From Limanda limanda (Eukaryota > Chordata > Actinopteri > Pleuronectiformes > Pleuronectidae), in NCBI RefSeq assembly GCF_963576545.1, contig NC_083653.1:14233358-14297357 (forward strand): a DNA stretch of 64,000 nucleotides. Direction: 5' to 3'. The position numbers and the translations under genes are program-made. Of the stretch, positions 48,113 through 60,829 are shown piece by piece. The notes under the pieces are model-generated. The model worked only from the letters and a program-made list of their open reading frames with translations. It was not told where the DNA came from and ran no database searches. Every line of letters starts with the position of its first letter. The first letter of the stretch is position 1.

Positions 48113-50709
48113 TTTCATGAACAGTGTTCACTGGGCTGAAATTAGAGAGTTTAGCATTTAGCATTTCTGCATTCGTCTTTTGAAAACCAGGTGTCTTATG
48201 CTTGTAGCAGCTAATGCAGCCACGAGCTGGAAGCCTCAAGCAGAGACGAAGAAATGGATACAGACGTCTTGGTCAGTGATGGACCAAACTAACATTGACT
48301 TAATTAAATGGCATCACTTCAGGTTATTTGACAGATTTGTGGCACCTTAGAATTATAAAGGCATAATACAACTTTTCTCTCCCATGTCGAAACACTCCCC
48401 TAGACCTGTCATGTAAAATCAGTCAATCATGATGAAGATGAGTGTGAGGTGGTTAAATGTAGGTGACAGCTGTCAATTTCTTTGTGTAATACTGGTTGTT
48501 TGCCTGATGAAGACAACTAATCAAAGGACCACTTCAATGAGATGATTCTTAATATCAAGCATAACTGATATTTATCCATACGAACTGTCATTCAAACAGT
48601 TTTTTCTTCTAACACTCATTTGCCTATAACTGCATTATATTTTTGACAACATAATTACTCACCTTTCGTGCAACTCGCTCCAAAGTTTGTATTTATTAGG
48701 CTAACACATGTAAAGGTGAAATGTTTGTTACTGATTGGTCCCGACAGGCATGCCATTATTCATCGGGAACAACAAGATAGCAGTTGCCATGGTGTCTTTT
48801 TTTCCGCCGTTTCAATTTCACAGGCCCACGCAGTTGCAACGGATTCAGGCCATCACCTTAACCTAATGATATTTCAACAACTGTCATTTTTTCAATTCAA
48901 CTTTACATCAACACAAAAGCACACAGGCGCTGCTGCTGACCTCGGCAGCACCCTGCATATGTGTTAAAAATCGAGGAGGAGCGATCAAGTTATCGAAGTC
49001 ATTTAACTTTGTATTTGAACTTTTGAACTGAAGCACATTTTGAAATAAAAGCACTTCATCAAATCAATAGGTCCATGTCGTACAAACATGAAAGCTACTA
49101 AAACATACAAAATACTCTTATGTTCTGTATTTATTAAGCCAATACAACAATTTAAGGGAGTAGAAAATGAAAATCTAATGTGATGCGTTCTGAAACGTTT
49201 TTTATTTTAGAATTGTTGCCTTTGGCTTTCCTGTGTAAGCTCCGTCTATTTGTGGCTTGCTTTTAATAGTCACTGCTTTTGATTTCTGTGCAGTCGCACT
49301 GTGGGCATTTCGAGCGCCATAAAAATGTCTCCCCTCCAAATTGTCACACACACGGAGCGAGGGGTCCTTCCGAAATAATTAGTTTGTCACATGCTGTCAG
49401 GAGCAGAAATGCAAATCAAGGTCCAACATCTTGTTACGTGATAATTTATCGATCCAGTCAGAGAAGATAACATCTAATTTACTAATGGAGGCTGATTGAA
49501 CAGTGCACCTCAGGAGAGAGAGAGCGAGCAGGAGACAACAGAAGAGACTGGAGCTCTACCCGGTCAGGTGGACACGTTTTTTCTTCTGCTTCTATGTTAT
49601 CTGAACAGCTTGCTAATAGAAATTCTCTCTCCCCGCACATATTGGAAAGATATTCATCACAGGGCTTTCAGTAAGATGATACAGTAATGCATATTGGACA
49701 GACCAATTTCCCTGGAAGCTTAGCAAGAATAATATCTTCTGTTGTTTTTTTTGTCTTTCTTTTCCCCTCATTTTTTGATATAAGGTGTTGGAGTTTCCAT
49801 CATCTGGACTAACTCCTCCTCTCTTTGGGGTCAACTTTCAAGGGGGGCAATGCTAATGTTGTTCTGTATTGATGCTACCAATGCTGAGTGAGTTTTCTAA
49901 TTGTGAAAATACCTTCCAAGCACCAGAGAAGAGCTTTAATCAGAGTCCCACGGTTGGTTTCACTTCAGGATTAAGCGTCTGCCAAAGTGTGAGACCTATT
50001 GGTAGACTGATTCGTTTTTTCTGTCTGCTCATTTGAAACTGGAAGACTATACTTTTCTTAGGATACCTCTTAAGAAGCGTTTTATTGCTTTTGAGACTTG
50101 CCAAGATCTGCGTTTTTATCATTGCCGTTGTTTTCCTTTGAGAGCTTCTGAGACTCATCTACCCGCTATAAAGACTTTGGTGTTTGTTGTAATAGCATAG
50201 TTGGGCTGCTATTTTATTACTCAGTACACCAAGGTATTGATTCAGTTCTGTCAGGAGGAAGTAGTTTTAAGATGCAAAAATGTTCTTGACGAAACAGCAT
50301 TTGGAAACAGGACGAAGCTCACAGCTAGTGCCACAGTGGATGCAGTCTAAATGTTGTTGGTGTTGTAGGGGAATATGGCGGTGCAGCTGGAGGCAGCATG
50401 CTACTGGTGCAGCTAATTGGGTTCATAAAGGCCATGCTAATTGGTAACTTACTCCCATACGGGCATAGATAGAAGAGTGCTAGTTTCTCCGTGCTTGATA
50501 AGAATGGTGTGAAGCAGGAGGGAGTTGCCTATTAGCTTCTGATCTAATAAGATAATAGAGCGGAGGGAGGAAGTCCATGAAGAGTTGTGCCTTGAGCTTA
50601 TTAGAAGAAACAGTGATTGAAAAAGATACAGATTTTCAATATACTCGATATTCAGCTCTCTTGAGATTAGGGTTACTAAAGTTTAGAGCAGACCCAGTTT
50701 AGAGTTTGT
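48113..50709. other. Mostly single-copy-looking DNA
   Basis: No exon is supported. One enhancer-like segment (49240-49500) is listed separately; nothing else was recognised. Confidence 0.4.
49240..49500. promoter_or_regulatory. Candidate conserved non-coding element with octamer
   Basis: Contains a perfect POU octamer ATGCAAAT (49409-49416), followed by CAAGGTCCA, a nuclear-receptor-like half-site, and preceded by GAAATAATTAGTTTG, a homeodomain word. Downstream are TAATTTATCGAT and AATTTACTAATGG. This is dense for a 250-bp non-repetitive stretch. Conservation is not tested. Confidence 0.35.
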
Positions 50710-51160
50710 GCTACATGCTTGACACATTACAAAAGTAACACATAAGTAAAAGTAGCAATATTACAATGAAAAAAAGATTCAGTCACAATTTGAAGCTCTG
50801 TATTCGTAATGCTACTTAAGTAAAGGTACTATTTAACTACATGGCAGCAGAATCTAGTTAAATATTAAAGGTCCCCATTCTGTGGAACAGCACCTTCAAA
50901 ACTGTCATACACTCATGAATATGACATGAATGTTGTAGCTGGTTGAGGTGGAGATGATTTCAAAGACTTTGTATTGTTTAGAAATTGAAGCATATACAAT
51001 GCATTATATAATATGAGCTACTCTTATTGCCATGTATGTAGATGTAAAGTATGTAGGTCAATTGACAATAGATGTAGTGCAGTAAAATCATAATAGTTAA
51101 AGTGATGATAAAGTAGAATAAATTGGAAGTACAAAGTACTTATATCGAAATAGAAGGGAA
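50710..51160. mobile_element. hAT-type fish MITE remnant ('aagtaaaagtagcaatatt')
   Basis: Blocks such as 'cacataagtaaaagtagcaa', 'ctgtattcgtaatgctactt', 'aagtaaaggtac' and, later, 'gatgtagtgcagtaaaat', 'gtagaataaattggaagtac' follow the order of an abundant fish non-autonomous element related to hAT transposons. It is degenerate. Termini and target duplication were not found. Confidence 0.55.
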
Positions 51161-51544
51161 GTTCAGTTTTTATGTTAATGTATTATTTCGCTTTCCATTA
51201 TTGTTAATGTAAAATGTCTTGATTTAGATAAACTCTTACACAAGCGACTACTTTAATGTGGCTGGTCTGAATGGTCTGTCTTCCCTCTGACGTGATAAAC
51301 TATCCTCTACATTTTTCATAGTTTTAGAAACTATCAAGGAATAAATCTACTGTCATAGTATCGTGTAAGATCATACCAAACTATAACTATTGCAGCTGCA
51401 GATCAAGAACAGTTGTATATTTGAATGCTTTTAAAGATCCTGACACACCTGCAAGGAGAGCCATCAGAAATGGAAAATATTTGTGTGTGACAATGACAAA
51501 TTAAGCATTTTATCATTTAGTTTTTGGCACTTGTATCCTCCAAG

Positions 51545-51605
51545 ACTGGAACCTTTTCCTATCAAGGGCCATTTCAATTTTTATAACAGTCTGGAGGTTC
51601 CCCAT
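51545..51605 (-). mobile_element. hAT terminal fragment
   Basis: 'accttttcctatcaagggcc' and 'atttcaatttttataaca' match the inverted end of the hAT relic at 42814-43058 (there, read inversely, 'ttttcctatcaagggccatt'). Only a terminal fragment remains, in the opposite orientation. Confidence 0.6.
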
Positions 51606-52439
51606 CCTTGCTCCTAGTCAAATGCCTCAAGAATACAAATAAGCCATTATACCAACCCTGCCAACTATTGCATGCACTTTCTGACTTCTTCGTTCTATGA
51701 ACATTTCCTCTTTTATGTTTCCGGAAACTCTGGAGGCAGCTTCATCTGCACCCTCATCACTTCTTTTTCTTCCTCTCAGTCACATCCTGAGTATTTTGGC
51801 AGTTTCGCGGTGACGTTCCCGCCTTGTCCTGACATCCTGACCCATGGTATTACAGTGTGGCACACCTCTCCTTGTTGCCTTGTCTGCAAATGCCAGAGCC
51901 GTTTTTGTGCCTCGGGGAGTATGCAGAGATCAAATGGCCACAATTCAGCGTTGTGAACCGCAGAAGAGGAGAAATGTCACCAGAGGTCTCCCCAGAGCAC
52001 ACTGTGTGCCAGGATGAAGAGGTTTGCTGATCACTGCCTGATAGAGGTTTCAAGGATAACACCTCTGCTTTTTTTTACCATAGAAATCGGTTGTTCCGCC
52101 GACAGATAAGATGGACCAGGTGTAAACGTGCTGAAGTTGTTTCCCCGTCTTATTCAAGTGCCTTTTTAAAGGATGTTTTTCACAAGGTTATTGTTGGTGG
52201 ATACACACAGAATGCCTGTGTGAGACCTTGAATTATTTTGTGAATATTCTCTGAAATAACATCTGGCTTGTTTGAGAATACAATTTAAAAAAGGTGCATT
52301 CCTTTAGAGCTAGTGTCTCTTAAAGTTCAAATCCTATATGCATATGTGAACAGCTTCCATAATGCCACACAATGCGGTTCAATAAAAAAACAGATAATGC
52401 ACAATGATTTTTTTTTTTTATGCTTGGCGTGCATCCATG

Positions 52440-52670
52440 AATGATGTCACTCAAATAGGTTATTTGCATTTAATTAGCCATGAATACACACAAGCCAAAG
52501 AAGAACAAAAGAAGATTGGCATGAGGTCTGGCATGAAGCCCCGGGCCGGTGGCTGCGTGACGCTCTGAGGAATTTAAGCTTTCATAATAATAACACGTAA
52601 AGCACCGTGTTCACGGAGATGAATATGACCTCTCACTTCGAAATCAGTTTTGCCGCATTTGGGATTTAAA
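52440..52670. promoter_or_regulatory. Candidate enhancer with abutting octamer and homeodomain sites
   Basis: ATTTGCAT (52462-52469), the POU octamer, is directly followed by TTAATTAG (52470-52477), a strong homeodomain site. This is the arrangement used by POU/homeobox co-regulated enhancers. The surrounding 200 bp is non-repetitive, with further sites (CATAATAATAACACG, GATGAATATGACC). Function is inferred. Confidence 0.38.
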
Positions 52671-53789
52671 GCTTTTTGCAAGCTCCAGTTAGAACGGCCA
52701 CACTCGGTGCTGACAGGAGATACTGCTGTTGTTACATAAGAAACATAAAGACTTTGCAAGGCCAGCTGCTTTTAGGTGTTTATATGCAATCGTCTCCGAT
52801 CGGTACGTGGGTGGCGTGCATAGCAGCCCCTGCGCCGGAGCTGATTGAATCTGCACTGTCGGCACAGATGGGACTTCCTGGACAGCCAGACCTGCCTACC
52901 TGATTGGCTGTCACTCAGCGTCAGTCACTCTGAGTCCGAGTGTCAGTCATACACAGCACACACTCGCACATACAAAGAAATGAATGGGGCTTTGGAGGAG
53001 CCGAAATTATTTGCAAGTAAATTGCAAAAGTTTCATTCAATGAGAATTACCCCTGAGAATGGATTGGGAGCAGTTGCCTGAGCCCACAACCGTTCCGCAG
53101 CAGCAGTTTACTTGTTGAAATGTGAGAGGCTCATTAGGCCTAGGGTTCCCTGATGAGACAGTTTAATTACATGCCATCGGGACTTGTGCAAGTGGTAAAG
53201 CTGCCATTACAACTTTTATTCGAACTGTGAACCAGCAAATAAGTTCCTTCTAATGTCATTGTTTCCAAGGGCTTGAAATAATCTGTATACACTCGGTGCA
53301 TTTCATTTTGTGAAACCAACACATTAGTGCCCGTGAAGCGTGTGTCTGAAGCGAAGTGAGCAGCTTCAATACCGCACACTTCAGGTTGGAGAGTGAGTGT
53401 CACGTCAGCTGAAGATTTGCTCCCTTGTGTGTGCTCTGCATTGTGTGCACATACGTGGCCTTCTAATGGAGTCGATGGCTATTGACAGAAACACCTGACA
53501 ACGGTTTGCAAGCTGATCTCGGGCGCAACTCTGACATCCTTCAGTGCGACCTCATTCTGTTAAACCGCGTGCTGCTCCTTGGAGCCGAGAGTCCAGCCGT
53601 GTCTCCCTGCAGATCAGTTCCTGGAGAAAATCGTCCCCATTTCTCTCTACCACCGTGGAGCCTTTTGTTTTCCCGGTGGCCCAGCGGTCTCTTTAGCATG
53701 CAGATGTGATTAGCTAATGTCACCGTACTGCAGGGCTGATTCAGACCGTTCCTCTCTGCTGGAGTCACTTAGACGTTGCAATCCCGGGA

Positions 53790-54085
53790 AAATCAAATTA
53801 TAGAGCCATTAATTTGTCTACGTAATCCAGCCTGTCAGCTGCTCTGGAGAAGTAATCTCCCAGGACTGCGTTCATCAAGTGTGTGATGCCAGCAGAAGTG
53901 AAGCATTATCTAATTAACAGGAGAAGACCCAGTGGCTTGGAATTACATCTGGCCTGAATCACCTGCCTTCAGTAAAACTGTGGTGACACAAAGACGATTT
54001 GGGGTCTGTTTGATTCTGAAATATCATTGAGGATAATTGCCTGTCAAAGAAACGCCCTAATTCCTAAGTCATGAGGTTTAAACGT
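53790..54085. promoter_or_regulatory. Candidate conserved non-coding element
   Basis: Non-repetitive segment with GAGCCATTAATTTGTC, TTATCTAATTAACAGG, CAGCTGCTCTGG, GGATAATTGCCTG and CGCCCTAATTCC. The mix of homeodomain, E-box and GATA-like words is enhancer-like. Untested. Confidence 0.32.
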
Positions 54086-54599
54086 GATCAGTTGTGCTTA
54101 CTTGCTACATGGTCAATGTTTCCATTAAAGGACACTGCATCAGAAATGTCATCCGGTCGTGTGACGCTGGCAGTGGGACAGTATCTGTAAGAATTCAATG
54201 TATATTGAATAACTGGCCGTTTAAAAACGATACAGACTTCCACATCAGCAGACCCTCTCGAAGGCAGAAGGAGCAGTTCAATGCATTTTGTTGTTGTGCT
54301 CGTTAACAGACAAGAGGCGGACTTTGTTCGACTCAAGTCGTTTCAAAAGTTCATGCTTCAAATGATCAGCAAGAAGCTAAAAATGTCCCTGATCATAAGC
54401 AAGGGATGATCAAGGATAAGGGCCTCCTTGGTATAAAGCACTTGCATGTATTTGGGATTTTGTGGAGCTTAAACAAATTGTCTACTTTGATTTTAAGAAT
54501 GTAGCTGATAGTGAAAAAATAATTACGCTAAAATTTAGATTTATTAAATAAAAGTAAAAAAAATAATACATTATGGGCAACAGGAATAATGATAAAGAA

Positions 54600-54692
54600 T
54601 AATATTTGTCCACACTCCATTCGAGGAGTTGGTACCAATGCCTCTATAAACTGGTTTGCCAACCACCATTAAAACTCAAAGGCAAGGAAGAA
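54600..54692 (+). repeat. Tail of a dispersed fish repeat
   Basis: 'aggagttggtaccaatgcct', 'ctataaactggtttgccaac', 'caccattaaaactcaaaggc', 'aaggaagaag' is the usual end of a fish MITE. A related tail ('tttgccaaccaccata...gaagaaga') occurs near 38331-38370. Confidence 0.5.
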
Positions 54693-57048
54693 GAAAATGA
54701 TGGAGAAACTATTACATCTAGATGAGCCTTACCTCTACTTAATTATGTCAGTTTGCCCTAATCTCAATTCAGAAGATTGTGTATATTCATGTCTATTTTT
54801 TTGTGTCTACAGTAATAACATTAATGTTATCAAAATAAAGAAAGATACACAGAAGATTCACCTTTTAATTGAGCTCCCTGCACTTTTATAAAAAGCCAAA
54901 TTACAAAGACATAGTACTCAACCCCTCAGCTGGGTGGATGCTGGATGCAGCACACTTAGGTTAATGGCTTCACTACAGTGCCCTGCTGCCATCTTATATA
55001 TATTCATAGATTCTACATCACTCTCCTTTGAACCGCATGTACCTGCAGCCAAAAGGTTAGTGTCATTACAGGATGATCAGAAATTTGATTTGGCAGCCTC
55101 GTCTTTTAGCTTGATCTGCATTCGGAACACATGCATCATTTGACCACATCTTGATTAGATCCAATGTCCTAATGATGCCAGAGCACTGTCCTTCTGTCCT
55201 TTAACTGTACAGGTTGATCAATTATTAACATCACTCAGCCTGCTGAGAGTGGAGGAAGTCCACGTGACTTGGTAGCACAAAGTGGAAGCCATTAATTTGC
55301 TAATGATGCTGCAGGTTGCTCTGACAACATGGTCTTTGTTTTTATTGAAGTACGTGAAAGGGATTAGATTCAAACTGTTGATTCAATCAAACAAAGGCCA
55401 AGGATGGATGACAACGAAAATCTAATTTGGAGCGGAAACACAAACAGAGCTCCATGCTCAGGTCCCCAGGAAGCGGCCAGTGATGTGATCTTGTGGAGAG
55501 AAGTCAAGAAGGGGATAATTAAGAGTACACCAGCCTATCTAGTGTATGTACGCCTCTCTCATTAGCAGACATGAATGGAATTGAGTATTGCTCAGAAAAT
55601 ATGATTATAAAATATTAATTTTCTACTTGGTTTAATTTGAAACTGATGAGAAACTTGAAGCATAATTAGGCATTGATAATGCCAGCTTTTTACAGCAGGA
55701 TAGCGGTGAGTAGGAAAGAAGCAGAGGAGGTCGAGGAGCTTGTCTTTACCGGATCTTATTCATTTTGCCGGGGTTTAAAAGACAGTAATGTCAACAAATC
55801 AATCTCTCAATGAGACGTTTGTTCTCTCGCTGCTCTCATTTGTTGTTGTTTTTTTGCCACGTCAAAGCTTTTTGCCAAACATCAGCCCACTTTAAAAAAA
55901 AGCTCCTCTTTCTCACTTCCTTCTTTACCATCCACACTCTGCCCTCTGGGGTATTGCTCTGTAATCACATTAACAGATAATTTTTTGATGGTTGTTCTGC
56001 AGCGTGCTGGGTTTAATTCTTAAAAGATATTTTTCTGCCTCAGCCGTGCGCCGAGAGTGTTGACGTTTTGCTAAAATAGACCAGGATACAAATAGAATGT
56101 GCTTTTGTAATTGTTGAATGCGTTCATCGGCAGGGTTTGTTTGCATTGCGGTCGAATGTGTCTGCACATGTAGGGGCTGAATAAATGATAACGAGACATC
56201 ATTATCACCAATCCGCCTCGTTTTTGTTTGAAACCTTTCCTCAATCCTGTGAGAGAGAATTCCTCTGTTTGTTAATACTCAGAGGAGAGCTGGTGGAGCC
56301 GACTGTTGAATAAAAACAGCTCCTTGCATACTGAGGACATAACCCAAACCTTTGCAAATGTCATCTCCACTGTGACTAAGTTTACTGCTGCTATTTGAGT
56401 CACAACAAACAACCCCTGGGTGTGGATGATTGACAAGTTGTGAGCGATAATTTGTCACATCCTGTCATTATTCCTTTATGCCGAGTCACTGTTTATTCTG
56501 AAGTGCGCAGCAACTCTGTCAACTGGAACGTGATGACACCTGACAGTCACACATGAGAGAGGGCAGCATCTTTTTATACAAATGAAAAAGAGGTTGAACT
56601 TTCAACTTGAGTATCTTGCATATTGGTGGGGGGAAGAAAAGCCTTTTTCTTTTTATCCCTTTGGGTTGACGTGTCTTCAATTCAACCGTCAACTCCTGTC
56701 TTCTTCCATTTCAGATGTGTTCATTTAAAAAGGCTGCTGCCACGTGGGCTTTTTTGCCTAACAGCAACACTTGAGCTGAAGATGATGTGCGGGACGTGGT
56801 GCGTGTGCGAAAATGCATAAACAACAGATCGCAGGAGGCGCCTCGCATCGACCACAGCCGCCATCCCGGCAGTCAGCTCTGCGCGGAGCTGTTTAGCAAC
56901 TCGCGTCATTGATCACTTAAAGTGAGTCGCCGCCACAATCGGCATCCTATCACACAAAGGGGAAGCAGGGGAGTGCAAGAGGTGCAATTAGCTGCTCCCA
57001 GGAGCACCCAGGGAGTGACATACACTCAGCATTGAGAGGAAAGAGTGA
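54693..57048. other. Mostly single-copy-looking DNA
   Basis: No exon is supported. 55220-55440 (AATTATTAACATCAC, CACGTGACTTGG, GCCATTAATTTGCTAATGATG) and 56400-56560 are weak enhancer-like candidates. Confidence 0.35.
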
Positions 57049-57192
57049 AGAGGAGGAGGAGGAGGAGGGGAGACGCAACTACAAAACAGGGGAGGAGGTA
57101 GAAAGGTCTGTCTGTATATATATATACAAATATACATAAAAACATATATATATATATATATATATATACAAATATACATAAATACATACATG
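57049..57192. repeat. (AGG)n and compound (TA)n microsatellite
   Basis: AGG units at about 57049-57068, then from 57115 a TA tract, 'caaatatacataaaaa', a longer TA tract, and 'caaatatacataaatac' again. The two 'tatacaaatatacata' blocks show the TA array was duplicated as a unit. Confidence 0.9.
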
Positions 57193-60038
57193 TAAATAAT
57201 GCATGTACTGTACATGTAGATAATGTTATGAAGAAGAGGGAGGAAGGGAGAGGGAAAAGATGGTCGTACCCAAATGGGTCGTCATGCCCCATCTATCCAT
57301 CCCATGCTGACATCCCCCCTCGCCCACGCCATAGGAGTTTTAATTGGCCCAGTACACAGTGTTTGCTGAAGCACTCAACGAGTTTGGAGAAGGGCTCTGT
57401 AGGGGAATGCGGTAAGCTCAGTCATGCTGGAAATATATAAGATGGAAAAGAGTGGGTTGAGGAATCAGATCTGTGTGTACGCGGGTGAGTGTGTGTCTGT
57501 GTGTGTACATGTATTTCTGTGTATATTCCAACACAAGTAAAACTCGTTTTAACACGGGAATTTATCTCCAGCCACATGGATAATGAGCAGCTTGAGTTTT
57601 TGTGATATCCTGTGAGGGGCACATAAAGAAGAATCAGCAATCTTCAGCACTCATTATATTGCTGCTGTCACTGCATTAAAAGTAGTGGTCACTAAACTGC
57701 CTGCTAAGATGAAGCCTCGCTTCTTGTAGAGCTCTATATGCTTTTTTTTTTTTTTTATAAGAGGTGATGTCCTAAGAAATAAGTTTTCACCTGACTGGAA
57801 GGTCTGAAATGCAAACGGTCCTGTGTAGGGCTTCCACACTGATAACTTCACTGCGCGCTGTGCTCATCATAAATCCCCGCTCAAATCCGTATGCCTTGCA
57901 CTGCACGGAGCAATGTTAATTTAGATCCCTTTGCGAGAGCGGAGTTGACTTAAAAAGTTGAACAGACTCTCGCCCCCGGCAGAAGGGAGAGAGCTGAGGC
58001 TCCCAGGTAGAGATACCGTGAAGGAAAGACGGAGTGAATTCTTGTCTTTTTCAATCTGGTGAATAAGGTGAATCTCCATGGGATTATCCCACCTGGCAAA
58101 GACGGAGAGTCCTTGGCTACAGGACAAATCATTGCTTGTGGGAGCGAAACGATTATAGCCACACTTTGTGTATGATACTATTTTCAATTGTCAGTTTTTT
58201 TGCACCAGAATGAAGTAGAAACTCACACAGTAGAGCACAGATCCTTTCAATTTCAAAAGTCTCTATTAAAACGTGCACCATCACTCAAGTTATAGTGACG
58301 GAAACATGTGCAATAGAAGGACCAGTGGCAACATGCACAGTACAAATACATACAGTAGAGCTGTTGCCATAGTTCTGGCGTGCACAGGTGTCAGTGCCAC
58401 ATTGTCAAACTAAACCTTTATTTGATTGAAGTAAATGAAAGCATGCCAAAACTTTCTCAAAGGCAATATGGTTTCTACTCAATTGATTTAGTCCTTTTTG
58501 CATTTAAAAAGATATCTTCAATGTGACTTTGGTCAGCTGGTTTTTCTTTCTATTGAATAAATTAAAACCAGAGCTTTAAGATCAGAATCAAAGAACATGA
58601 AACTGATTCAATATTTTAGTATTTTTAAGATATTCAAAGATTTTATTTTAACATGACAAAAATAGAGCTTGTAAACAGTTTCCAAGTGTAAGAAAATGGG
58701 ACTATCATTAAAAATATAATTTCTGTATTTAAGAATGTAAATACAGAAATTATGTATTTTCATTTCTGTTTTTTAAATGGAAAGAAATATAAAAAAAATT
58801 GGATTTTAATAAGACTACAAACTTAACTGCAACGACATCAAGCGTTGTAAAACAAGTCTATAAATGAAATGGCACCATGCTGGTAGAGGATTCTCAGTAT
58901 CCTTACTCACTGGCAAATAAGCTCTTGATCAGCTTTGAGTTCAGCAGAGAGTTGAAACTGCTTCAAGAACAACTTGAATGTCTCCTCAACACAGTGGGAC
59001 ACAGAGCTGCAATATGCTGCAACGGACATCTTTACATCCAAGCCTGTTAGGTTGTAGAAGATTAAAAATTTAGAGGTCAATAACAAATTTGGAAGCAGCT
59101 AATTGCACACAGTTCTAAAGACGTTTTGCACTTATGCTCGGCTTGTTGAGAAAAGACTCTGGATAAGGATTTAATTAATAGCTAACTTTTAGTGCTCAGA
59201 GAATATAGATGATGTTTTGTTTCTAAAGATCTTAAATGTTACAAAGCACAACAAAGTAGGGACATTTAGGACACAGATATGGTCCCTTGTGCTTAAAGTA
59301 GCCTCAGTTATTCTTCAACTATGTGTCTTTATAATTTTATACACAATATCAATACCATATTTATACGCTGTGTAGAGTAATAAGATGGAGCTGCTCTGAG
59401 GAATATTTCCGAGCAGGTATTATGGGTGCACTAATAATTTTCAATAAAAAATCTTAATGCTTCCCTCCCCCCCACACACACACCCATATGAAAATGAAAA
59501 TTTTTCTGATAGCCTTGTCCGATCGAATTATGTCAAACAAAAACCCACTCTAGCTCACACATGCACAGGTCCATAATTAATCTGCTCAACTTATCCAGTT
59601 CGAGCGGAAGAATGGCTCGGTGAATTAATCATGGATGGCTGTCTGTGAGCTCTTCGAGAGCGAGAGAGTGAGGGAGAGCGAGCATGGATGTGCTCTTATG
59701 AGTGATGATGAAGGTTAGGACAGACAGGAGCGAAGCCGTGGACAGGCAGCACGTTGCAGGCTGAGTGCAGCATCATGTACAACCGCATGACACCGTTCAG
59801 TTCATGACTTGTAGTAGCTGACCTCATAAATACAGCAATGACTCATGGTAGAAAAACTACTTGACATGAATACAATATTCATCACTTAAACAAGTCTGCT
59901 GTAGAATGACTGCCTGTTGTCCAGTTGATACCACAGACTAAACAAAATATTGCTCTTTCAATCCCACGAAGAATTTACATGAACTGATTCTATTTTTCTT
60001 CAATTTAAATTATTTTTTAAGATGGATGGATGCATTAT
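57193..60038. other. Unannotated stretch
   Basis: No exon or named repeat recognised. Contains an oligo-T run (about 57742-57756) with no recognisable retroposon beside it, an AT-rich zone at 58500-58810 with a long hairpin, and a short C run at 59466-59473. Confidence 0.4.
58716..58753. repeat. Perfect 16-bp AT-rich hairpin
   Basis: ATAATTTCTGTATTTA (58716-58731) and TAAATACAGAAATTAT (58738-58753) are exact complements with a 6-nt loop. Confidence 0.92.
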
Positions 60039-60515
60039 GACATAATATGCTCACATTCAGTTTCATAATTTAATTTGGGTTTTTACTTAAAAGGGTTTAC
60101 ATGCTCTACTGTTCAGAAAACAAATCACGTTCCCCATTCTGTCCATTGCTGCAGCTCCTCTCTTCAGCCTCTGTCTAAAACACTTGTTTTCAGCTCCTGT
60201 CTCTTTAAGGCCCCCTCCTAGTCAGCTGACTCACCCTGTCGTGATTGGTCAACAGCTTACAATGCCTGCAATGTCAGCCTCTACTCTTGCTTTACCTGAC
60301 TTTATCAGCAGAGGTGCCCGATTAGCAGCTAGCCATGCATTATGCAAATTCAGGGAATTGTGACGTCATTCCCCAGAAGAGGCCTTTCAGGAGCAGTTCT
60401 GTTGGGGAATTGAGCTCACTTCACTTTGGACTTAAAGCTTTTTAACTTTTCAGACCTTTTATAACAATATAACACACTAGAAGAAAGAAAAACTGAAAAA
60501 GCATAAAATATCTCC
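60039..60515 (+). mobile_element. Fish MITE, copy 2 (both ends present)
   Basis: The left end reads GACATAATATGCTCACATTC; the right end, inverted, reads GGAGATATTTTATGCTTTTT. These are imperfect inverted repeats of about 25 bp. The interior has 'attgctgcagctcctctctt', 'cagcctctgtctaaaacac', 'ctgtctctttaaggccccc' and 'tcgtgattggtcaacagc', the hallmark of an abundant fish MITE. The copy at 27990-28328 is a truncated relative. About 477 bp, no coding capacity. The 'TTATGCAAATTC' inside is a perfect octamer carried by the repeat. Confidence 0.75.
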
Positions 60516-60829
60516 TTTAATTTTAAATCTTTTGAAATGTGGGGTAAAATACTTCACATTTAAACATTTTGTATGCTCTGAATTAGTTCCATGAGGAAAA
60601 AATTTTTTTATCATCCAAGTGTCTTAGCGAGCATGTTCAAGATTGAGTGTTAGATTCCCCACCTACCACTCAGATTTTGTTGTTTTTTGTTATGATCATG
60701 TTTGATCAGTCAACCATTAGGAACTTTTGTCTTTTCAGTCTGCAGAGACGCTACTTCAGAAAAAAACCTGCATTTAAGGTTAAGGTTTTTTCCAGATAAC
60801 GTGTTTTTCATTCCAAGCTTCCTGTATCA
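60516..60829. other. Unannotated stretch
   Basis: Nothing recognised; may include the non-coding 5' part of the Tc1 relic that follows. Confidence 0.35.

Larger units (their letters stand above)
51606..54599. other. Mostly single-copy-looking DNA
   Basis: No exon is supported. Two enhancer-like segments are listed separately. 54360-54600 is AT-rich with no recognised repeat. Confidence 0.4.

Noticed and set aside
57742..57756. Oligo-T run considered as a retroposon tail
   Set aside because: No recognisable body or target duplication beside it.
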